Shown here in pieces: positions 56,124 through 64,000 of a stretch of DNA of 64,000 nucleotides. The notes under the pieces were generated by a model. The model was not told the origin of the DNA, did no database searches, and saw only the letters and a list, made by a program, of their open reading frames with translations. The stretch covers positions 35,557,501-35,621,500 of the forward strand of contig NC_083710.1 of assembly GCF_033118175.1 (NCBI RefSeq), read 5' to 3'. Source of the DNA: Dama dama. Lineage: Eukaryota > Chordata > Mammalia > Artiodactyla > Cervidae. The first letter of the stretch is position 1, and each line of letters starts with the position of its first letter. Position numbers and translations under genes: made by a program.

Positions 56124-56337
56124 GGCGTGTGTGCTCAGTCATGTCTGACTCGTTGCGACCGAATGGACTGTAGCCCACAGGGCTCCTCTGTCCCTGGGAT
56201 TCTCCAGGCAAGAATACTGGAGTGGGCTGCCATTCCCTTCTCCAGGGGATCTTCCCAACCTAGGGATGGAACCCACATCTCTTGTGTCTCCTGCATTGGC
56301 AGGCGGGTTCTTTATCAGCTGAGCCACCAGGGAAGCC
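56124..56337 (-). mobile_element. Bov-tA SINE with target-site duplication
   Basis: Direct repeats GAGTTACTAA at 56114-56123 and 56342-56351, extendable leftward as CTGCYGAGTTACTAA. Confidence 0.95.
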
Positions 56338-56351
56338 TGCTGAGTTACTAA

Positions 56352-56966
56352 AGCAGCCTTGAAAGAAATCACGGTGCAGGAGAAGATTTTAAAGAGAAAT
56401 GTTAGCTGTTACAACACTTGGCACAGACCCTGTGAGGTGAAGGTCAGGATCGATTTGCAGACTGGAGAGCACCGTGGTGGACAGCGCCGTGCACCTGATT
56501 TAAAAAGTGCATCCTAAGCGGCTGGTGGTCTCGGGTAGGCACTGGAGGACACCCACCCCTTCCCCCACAGAAACCCCTGCCCACAAGAGTCTTCAGGCTT
56601 TACTTTCACATCAAAAAGCCACTCATCACAGATTATTCATTAGACTCAATCCCAAAACTCTCACCTACAAATCCAACAGCAGCAGAGAGAAGAGTGTTGA
56701 CCATAACCTACCAGAGAATTACCGGTAATAATCACTGCCTCCCCTTCTTGAATTCCACCTCCTCTCCAGTGGATGCACTCCTGGGGGTATACATAAGTCC
56801 TCTGTAGGAATGCATTCAAATGAAAACCAGGGGAAGCCCTGTTCCTGAGTGAATCATTCTAAGGCCTGCAAACAGTCCAGCCAGAAATCAGTGAGGATCC
56901 CCAGCCCCGGCAAGAAATCAAGGCTACTGTCTTCATATGTTGTCCTAGGCGGGTAATGCATGCAGG
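56352..56966. other. No gene seen; unique sequence
   Basis: Single-copy DNA, no repeat or domain recognised. Confidence 0.4.
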
Positions 56967-57160
56967 GGCCTTTCCTGGTGGCTCAGTGGTGAGCAAGCAG
57001 GTTTGATCCCTGGGTTGGGAAGATCCCCTGGAGGAGGAAATGGCAACCCACTCCAGTATTCTTGCCTGAAGCATCCCACGCACAGAGGAGCCTGGTGGGC
57101 TACCTACAATCCATGGGGTCGCCAAGAGTTGGACACGACTGAGCGACTAAGCTCACACAG
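56967..57160 (+). mobile_element. Bov-tA SINE, small internal loss
   Basis: CCTTTCCTGGTGGCTCAGTGG to GACTGAGCGACTAAGCTCACAC. About 25 bases of the tRNA-like part are missing. Confidence 0.92.
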
Positions 57161-57539
57161 TGGGTGCAGAGCCACCAGAAAAGCCCGAGAGAGAGGGACA
57201 CGGCCCTTCGAATGCTTCGTGCAAGAGGGAGACACAGGAGATGTGGTCAGGGAACTGTACGCCCAGCCAGAGGTTTCCGTGGAGCCAGCACCCTGTGAGA
57301 AATCTTAGAGCCTCCACCCAGGCACCTACAGCTGAGGGAGTCATCCGGACAGAGAGCCTTCTCGAGGGCCTGCCCCCCAGCATCCTAGAACTTGGCTGTA
57401 GGATTCCTCCCACACGCACCCCTACCTCTTCCTGCGCTGGGTGCCCCTGCGCCTTTGGAGGCTGGGCGAGGAGGATGGCGGGATACAAGCCGGTGAAATA
57501 GACCTCTTTTTTTTTTTGGGAAAACCTCCAGATTGTTTC

Positions 57540-58145
57540 AGAATCAGCAGGACACATGGGCCTGCCACAATAGGTTCACTTTCATGTGGAGGCTGAAGCA
57601 GGCAAGACTTCCAAGTAAAAACTCTGAATGTGAATTTAGCTAGTTTTGGATAAAGACGCCTTTCAGCGTCAATAAACACCATGAATGCAGCGGCGGCGGA
57701 GTTACAACTTAATGAGATGAGGGGAAGTGCAGAGGGTCAGGCCTCATCTCCCAGCCTCTGTCATGCTAATCAGCTGGGCAGCCGGCAGCTGAAAAACTGC
57801 TGGAATTTTTATTTGCATTTCATTTACTTGGAAGGAAATTGACCCAGATGGTCCACAAAGGCCCTGGAAGCCTGGCCAGCAGTGTAGGGCTGCACACTTC
57901 TCAGAGGGCCTGCACTTGTCTGCCCATCCTTCTTTGAGCCCAGGGCATAAAAGATTAAAACAGCGTAAGGGAATTGATTTCATGATTTTTTAGATAATTT
58001 CCCCAAGATTTCAGGAAGGACCTCAACAAACTAATTTAATCAGCCAGGAGCTCAATAGTAATTAAGGGGAAGAAAGGCTGAGATAATGAAAGAGGTGGTG
58101 AGGATTTCTTTTGCTGTTGCTGGTGGGAACCTTTCTTAATTAGGA
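57540..58145. promoter_or_regulatory. Candidate conserved non-coding element G
   Basis: Six hundred repeat-free bases, two CAGCTG E-boxes (57769-57794), the octamer-like TTTTTATTTGCATTTCATTT (57806-57825), CTAATTTAATCAG, AGTAATTAAGGGG and TTAATTAGG. The best enhancer-like cluster in the upstream flank, about 30 kb from GSX1. Role inferred. Confidence 0.45.
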
Positions 58146-58403
58146 AAAGTCTAAAAAACTGGATGATGTTATGGAGATAAGTGCGGGTGAGGAGAGCCAG
58201 TGGCCGGCGGCTCCGGCAGCCCTTGATGGATTGCCCATGCAGTCCATCTTCTCCAAAGAGAGCTCAGATGATTGGCCACGGAGGTGACCACTGGACATTT
58301 CTGTGGGCATTTGCCTGAATCTTGAAGGTTGGGGTCTCTGTGGGAGGCTGGGGCTCATTTCCACCAGGCTCCTTCCACCCAGTGATGCTCACGTCTTATC
58401 ACA

Positions 58404-58519
58404 CTTTGGGTTGGACAATAGGCATGGGGATGGAACAAGGTCAGTTTCCCAGAGCCAGGTCCTCAGACTCCACCAACAAGCTTGGGCATCTCCTTGATCC
58501 AGCTGGATCTGTGCTCCGC
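58404..58519 (+). repeat. Unclassified direct repeat, copy 1
   Basis: CTTTGGGTTGGACA... to TTGATCCAGCTGGATCTG recurs at 59146-59264 with roughly 70% match by eye. Confidence 0.65.
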
Positions 58520-58539
58520 TCTGCATGATACTGTAGAAT

Positions 58540-58721
58540 TTGGGAATGCAGGCTGTAGGGTCAGGTTGTCTACTTCCAAATTCAGGCCCTGTCAGCTGTT
58601 AACTATGTGACCTTGGGCGAGTTAACCTTCTACTCACTGTCCTTGGATACAGGATGGAGGTAATAATAGCACCCTCCCTACAGGTGTTTGTGTATCTGGA
58701 GTGAGGTGAGGCACAGAGGGT
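58540..58721 (+). mobile_element. MIR SINE
   Basis: CTATGTGACCTTGGGCGAGTTAACC, AGGATGGAGGTAATAATAGCACC and TGAGGTGAGGCACAG. Confidence 0.85.
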
Positions 58722-58936
58722 GTTTAGCACTCAGTCACGTCCAACTCTTTGTGACCCCATGGACTTGTAGCCCACCAGGCTCCTCTGTTCATGGAATTCT
58801 CCAGGCAATAATACTGGAGTGGGTTACCATGCCCTCCTCCAGGGCATCTTCTTGACCCAGGGATTGAACTGGCGTCCCTTACGTCTCCTATATTGGCAGG
58901 CGAGTTCTTTGCCACTAGCACGACCTGTGAAGCCCA
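58722..58936 (-). mobile_element. Bov-tA SINE
   Basis: TTTAGCACTCAGTCACGTCC to CTAGCACGACCTGTGAAGCCC. It lies between the two direct-repeat copies. Confidence 0.93.
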
Positions 58937-59039
58937 AATACATGTCATCTATTATTATTCTCCTTCAGTCCTTAAGTGAAAAAGTCCTCTGGGATCAATG
59001 AAAAATGAGTTGGTATAAAAATAATTGGTGCCCTCCTCC

Positions 59040-59122
59040 CATCTATTTTAGTACTGACAGATAGATATCTACAACATAGAGGACTTCCAATAAATGTTGG
59101 TCGGATAAATGCAAGAAACACC
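59040..59122 (-). mobile_element. L2-like 3' end remnant
   Basis: CTTCCAATAAATGTTGGTCGGATAAATGC resembles the L2 end. Short. Confidence 0.5.
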
Positions 59123-59145
59123 AAGTGTCAAAGAATAAGCACGTG

Positions 59146-59264
59146 CTTTGGGTTGGACAGCAGACACAGGGAGTGAACCAAGGATTTGTGTCCAGGAGCC
59201 GGGCGCTCAGAGTCTACCGATGAGCTCAGATGTCTCCCTGATCCAGCCGGATCTGAGCTCCACC
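59146..59264 (+). repeat. Unclassified direct repeat, copy 2
   Basis: Partner of 58404-58519, same strand: CTTTGGGTTGGACA to CTGATCCAGCCGGATCTGAG. Confidence 0.65.
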
Positions 59265-61109
59265 TGGAGGACAGGCGCTCCCTTCTGCCGACTGCTGCTT
59301 CCAGACATTGGAGCGAATGGATCAAGTCCATGGCCTGATTTTCTGACCTGAAAGCAGGCAGAAAGAGAATACCTACGTGAACAGTCATGTCTTTGAGGAC
59401 GGTGACTGCAGGAGCTGGAGGAGAGTTTCTGATGGCTGGGCCGGCCCTGCTTCTCTGACTCTGTGCTTTGGACTCCTTGCCTGAGCTGGGCGCTGACCCT
59501 GGGCACGGAGAGCCAAGCGCTCCCCCGCCTTGGGGTTCACCACCTTCCCTGTGATTTTGCCTTTTCCGACTCATCTGCTCACATGCTGCCTCACGTCCCC
59601 CAACCCCCAGGGCCTGGAGCGAGGCCTCCCTCAGAAGAGGAGCCTGGTTCCCTTGCTTCCTCATCCCAGACTTTGACATCCAGCTGCTCCTTCTCTGCTC
59701 CCTCCTGAAAGGGCAAGAGAGAACCCCAGACCTCCGCTCTCACGAGCTGCATCCTGACTTCACCTAAATCTTCATCTTAGAGTCTTTTCAGAGTGGCGAT
59801 GGGAAACGTGGATGCCACGACAGGGCCAATTAGTGCCTGTCTTCCCTACAATGGTTGTTCTTTGGTTCTCAGTAACCAACAGTCTACCACTGTCTTTCAG
59901 ATGAAAACCAACTTAAACTGTCCGCTGCAAAACGTGAGTCTGTTGTTAAGAGCCAGGAGTGGGTCAGAAGTCCTAGAGACAAGGATCCACCCTAGTCTTG
60001 AAAAATGTGCTGGGAGCTGGAGCTTGAACTTGAGGCTGTTCTCTGCCACTCATCTCTGCTCATCTGGTTCTTCCTCCTCTTGCTCTGAGCACACTGGCTT
60101 CCTCTGCTGTTTTGGTCACACAGTGGGAAATGTGGTCCCTGATGGCCATGTTGTGATGTGCAGAGAGACCTTGAATCTCCTGATTTTAGTTCCACATCCA
60201 AGGGGAGGGGCTCTTGAGGGACTCATCCTCTAGGGGAAAGGTGGGTCCAGTGGCCACCAGAGTAAATGGGTTCATATTTGTGAAGCGCCTTTGCTTTGCA
60301 CACATGGCGCATTCTAACTACTTGAAAATAAAGGTTCAACTGGTTTTTAAGGAAGAGAGAAAAGAAATGATGTTTTTCCTCATTCTCACTTTCACACTCT
60401 TCGAGGATGGGGCAGACCTTAGAGACCTGGGAACCAGCTTCCCTTTAGACGGCTGGGGGCACTGGTGCCAGGAATTGCTCTCCACTGAGGGTCAGCGGTG
60501 AAGAGAAAAAGCAGGAAAAGACCCCAGATTCCTCTTCACAGCCTCCTGGGGGGAATGTGTTCCACCAGGAACCCTGCATCTTAGTCCAGCAGGGCAGGGT
60601 GAGCTTGGAGAGGGGGGAGGCTCTGTGTCTGTCTGGGGAGGGATCAGGGGACTTCACTCCTGGGAGAAGGGGGTGTGGAGTTCTGATGCACACGCTTTTG
60701 AAAGGGAGCCTGACGGATGATTAAGCTGAGTCCCCGGGGCCGTCGGAGCTCCCTAAGAGGGGGTCGTACATCACGAAGCACGTGGGAATGGTGACAGGAA
60801 GCCTGGGCAGCACCATCATGGGGACAGGCTTTGTCTCAGAGATCTTGACTTCTCAGGTGCTCTAGTACAAAAGCGGAGAGAGAGCGAGCCAGCAGCATGA
60901 GTACCCGAGGGCAGGAGGGTCTCAACCAGGAGGGTGTTTTGCCAGCCTCCCAGCCCCCAATTTCCCCAGGAACATTTGGGGGATATTTTTGTTTGTCAGC
61001 TGGGGTGGGGGATGCTTTATGATCCAGTGAGGATGGGGAGAGGCCAGGGTGCTGTCATGAGTCCTCCGGTGCCCAGGACAGCCTCCCCCGGCCCCGCCCC
61101 CACCCAGTG
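59265..61109. other. No gene seen; unique sequence
   Basis: Nearly 1.9 kb without a recognised repeat. Open frames of up to 183 codons (59679-59128, minus) have no domain and no supporting splice pattern. Confidence 0.45.
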
Positions 61110-61351
61110 AGGGGCTCTCTCTAGTTGTGGCGAGCCAAGGGGGACTACTGTCTAGTTGCGTGCAGGGGCTGCTCATCGCTGGGGCTTCTCTTGTTGGGGA
61201 GCACAGGCTCTTGGGCGAGAGGGCTTCGGTAGTTGTGGTGCTTGGGCTTAGTTGCTCTGCGGCACATGGGATCTTCCCGGATCAGGGATTGAACCCATGT
61301 CCCCTGCTTTGGCAGGTGGATTCTTAACCACTGGATCATCAGGGAAGTCTG
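61110..61351 (-). mobile_element. CHR-type SINE, long copy
   Basis: CTCTCTCTAGTTGTGGCGAGCC to CTGGATCATCAGGGAAGTC. Tail lost at the left. Confidence 0.9.
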
Positions 61352-61446
61352 CAGTTACTTTTAAAGCCACTGGCAGAGCCCATTTTTCAGTCCTGGCTGC
61401 TTCAGATACAAAGTCCAGAGCATACAGACAAGCTTTAAGGAAAGTG

Positions 61447-62003
61447 GCTGATTCATGTTAACATGGCAGGAACCAACACAATATTGTAAAGCAATTATCC
61501 TCCATGAAAAAGAATACACTTGAATCAGTTCTAATAAGGTGGATGAAACTGGAACCTATTATACAGAGTGAAGTAAGTCAGGAAGAAAAATACCAATACG
61601 GTATACTAATGTATATGTATGGAATTTAGAAAAGATGGTAATGATGACCCTATATGTGAGACATCAAAAGAGACACAGATGTAAAGAACAGTCTTTTGGA
61701 CTCTGTGGGAGAAGGCAAGGGTGAGGTGATTTGAGAGAATAACATTGAAACATGTATATTATCATATGTGAAACAGATCGCCAGTCCAGGTTCAATGCAT
61801 GAGGCAGGGTGCTCAGGGCTGGTGCACTGGGATGACCCTGAGCGATGGGATGGGGAGGGAGGTGGGAAGGGGGTTCAGGATGGGAAACACATGTACACCC
61901 GTGGCAGATTCATGTCAATGTATGGCAAAAACATACATTTTTACCATATTGTAATTAGCCTCCAATTAAAATAAATAAATTAAATAAAAAAATAAAATAA
62001 AAG
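61447..62003 (+). mobile_element. L1 3' end with duplicated terminus
   Basis: 61447-61503 is an L1 3'-terminal piece (TATTGTAAAGCAATTATCCTCC). 61504-62003 restarts further upstream in L1 and reaches the 3' end again (CTCCAATTAAAATAAATAAA). Plus strand. Confidence 0.88.
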
Positions 62004-62397
62004 GTAAATTGTTGGGTTGGGGAAAAAATAAAAGGCTCTGAGAAATACTCCAGGGAAAAAAATTAATTTTTAAAAACTGAAAAAAAATATATTAAAGTGA
62101 AATGTCATTGTTTATGAAGCAGGATCTCCTTCAAAGAAGAAGAAAGAGGAGAGGGTCTCTTCATGCTGATCGCATGTGCTGGCAGCCCCAACCTGGCTCC
62201 TGCCGCTCTGGAAGTGGCCTTTGGAAGGAGGCATCCAAGGGCCAAGTACTGGGTGGAAGCCACAAGGGATCTAAATGAGAGGGGCAAGGCCAGCGCCCAG
62301 AGAAGGGTATCAGAGTGTGGCTGAAACACACCTCTGCTTCTGTGAACGTCCCAGGGTCCCCAGTCCTCTAGATTCTAGAGTCCCCACGGCAGTGCTT

Positions 62398-62490
62398 CTC
62401 AGCCTGTAAGATCTTTCCGCACCAGGGGTCAAACCCATGTCCCCTGCGTTGACAGGCAGATTCTTAACCACTAGACCACCAGGGAAGCCC
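62398..62490 (-). mobile_element. CHR-type SINE, 5' part only
   Basis: CACCAGGGGTCAAACCCATGTCCCC to GACCACCAGGGAAGCCC. Abuts an L1 remnant. 62004-62397 to its left is A-rich then unique. Confidence 0.9.
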
Positions 62491-63243
62491 ACTTCTTTCT
62501 TTTTTATGGCTGAATCGCATTCCATTGTTTGTATATACCAGAGTTTGTTTATTCATTATCTGCTGATGGACATTTGAGCTGTTTATCCCTTTCGGCTACA
62601 GTGAATGGTGCTGCTAAGAACGTGAGTATACAGGTGCTTGCTTGAGTATCTGTTTTCAATTATTTGTGGGTATAAACCCAGGAATAAAAGTGCCGGGTCA
62701 CATGGTAATTATATATTTAACTTTTAAAGAAACCCCCAAACTTTTCTGTAGCAGTAGAAACATTTTACATTCTCACTAGCAATGTACAGTGGTTCCAATT
62801 TCTTCACATTCCTGTCAACACTTAGTCTTTTTTTTTTTTTCAATTGTAGCCATCCTAGTGGGTGTTGAGGGCTTCCCTTGTGGCTCTGGTAAAGAATCTG
62901 CCTGCAATGCGGGTGATCTGGGTTCGATCCCTGGGTTGGGAAGATCCCCTGAAGAGGGGAAAGGCTACCCGCTCCAGTATTCTGGCCTGAAGAATTCCGT
63001 GGACTGTATAGTCCATGGGGTCACAAAGAGTCGGACACGACTGAGCGACTTTCACTTCACTTAGTGGGTGTGAAGTGGTACCTCATTGTGGTTTTTATTT
63101 GCATTTTCCTAATGCCTAACAATGTTGAACATCTTCTGACATGCTTTTTGGCCATTTGTATATCCTTTTTGGAGAACTGTCTATTCAGATCCTTTGCCCA
63201 GATTTTAATCAGATCATTTGTCTTTTTATCTTTGAGTTGTAAG
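62491..63243 (-). mobile_element. L1 ORF2-end remnant split by Bov-tA
   Basis: TTTTTTATGGCTGAATCGCATTCC, TGGGTATAAACCCAGGAATAAAAG and, after the SINE, GAAGTGGTACCTCATTGTGG and TTTGCCCAGATTTTAATCAG: an older antisense L1. Confidence 0.9.
62866..63061 (+). mobile_element. Bov-tA SINE nested in L1 with target-site duplication
   Basis: Direct repeats TAGTGGGTGT at 62856-62865 and 63062-63071. The L1 reads through when the SINE is removed. Confidence 0.96.
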
Positions 63244-63692
63244 AGCTCTCTGCAGATCGCAGTAGAGTACTTTCATCTGATGGAATTGTCCTCAGCTGAT
63301 CCAGAGAACAGGGCATGGAGGGGCACAGAAGGGAGAATGGTGACCTCCCAAGTTTTTGTCTCTAGTCTGGACTTCTTCATTATACTCCAGACTTGTATGC
63401 CTCTGCCTAATGACATTTCTGCCTGAATGTATAACAGGTGAGTCAGATTCTATAGATCCCAAACCATGTTCCAGTCTCCATTCTTTCTTCTCTTGGCATC
63501 ATCTGTAAGTCACCATTAATTCCCCTCTTTCATATTCTGCATTGAATTTATTAGCAAATCCTATGAGTCCCACCCTGAGATTATAGTAGAATCTGACCTC
63601 CTCTCAGCCAAAAAAGCCTGCTTAAAACTCAACATTCAAATAACTAAGACTGTGGTATTCAGCCCATCACTTCATTGCAAATAGGTGGGGAA
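63244..63692. other. No gene seen; unique sequence
   Basis: Single-copy AT-rich DNA, no feature recognised. Confidence 0.4.
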
Positions 63693-64000
63693 ACAATGGA
63701 AACAGTGAGAGACTTTATTTTGGGGGGCTCCAAAATCACTGCAGATGGTGACTGCAGCCATGAAATTAAAAGACACTTGCTCCTTGGAAGAAAAGCTATG
63801 AACAACTTAGACAGCATATTAAAAAAACAGATACATTACTTTACTGACAAAGGTCCATATGGACAAAGCTATGGTTGTCCAGTAGTCATGTATGGATGTG
63901 AGAGTCGGACCATTAAGAAAGCTGAGTGTCGAAGAATTGATGCTTTTGAACTGTGGTGTTGGAGAAGACTCTTGAGGGTCCCTTGGACTGCAAGGAGATC
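63693..64000 (+). mobile_element. BovB LINE, continues past the right edge
   Basis: GAAACAATGGAAACAGTGAGAG, GCAGATGGTGACTGCAGCCATG and TTGGAGAAGACTCTTGAGGG. Same part of BovB as 13040-12500 but on the other strand. Confidence 0.92.

Noticed and set aside
59128..59679. 183-codon minus-strand frame
   Set aside because: No domain, crosses one of the unclassified repeats, no promoter or splice signs.

Overview
The window is nuclear DNA of a ruminant (cattle, sheep or goat lineage). It is crowded with ruminant retroposons: Bov-tA SINEs, BovB (RTE-type) LINE pieces, CHR-type tRNA-derived SINEs of cetartiodactyls and bovine-type L1 3' ends. Older mammalian layers (MIR, L2, MER20, MER5A, MLT1) lie beneath them. 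I cannot name the species from sequence alone. Nothing bacterial, plasmid or phage-like is present. || Only one protein-coding gene can be supported: GSX1, the anterior ParaHox homeobox gene, on the minus strand at 25908-27151 (two coding exons, 266 residues). It has a TATA-like box at 27345-27351, a strong CpG island over exon 1 and exon 2, and a likely 3' end near 25050. In mammals PDX1 and CDX2 lie on the 3' side of GSX1 and POLR1D on its 5' side. By that known synteny PDX1 should lie beyond the left edge and POLR1D beyond the right edge; neither is in the window. || Layout: 1-22.6 kb is a gene-free downstream flank, repeat-dense, with a possible conserved element at 15.77-16.23 kb. 22.7-28.8 kb is the GC/CpG-rich GSX1 domain, including a second CpG-rich patch 2 kb beyond the likely transcript end. 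28.8-64 kb is the gene-free upstream flank, with several repeat-free, AT-rich, homeodomain- and SOX/TCF-motif-rich blocks (29.33-29.64, 36.93-37.37, 40.12-40.62, 44.6-44.8, 52.79-53.17 and 57.54-58.14 kb). These look like developmental enhancers, but conservation cannot be tested here. || The hunt found no new protein system. What stands out is structural. A roughly 180-bp insertion holds only the extreme 5' end of an L1, with a 14-bp target-site duplication. Two small unexplained homologous pairs are present, one inverted (42.87/44.07 kb) and one direct (58.40/59.15 kb). Two hairpins sit back-to-back at a SINE junction. A long TG microsatellite grew at a fixed site inside an L1. An in-frame open stretch runs upstream of the GSX1 start codon. 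Repeat boundaries are read by eye and are good to about 5-20 bases unless a target-site duplication is quoted.
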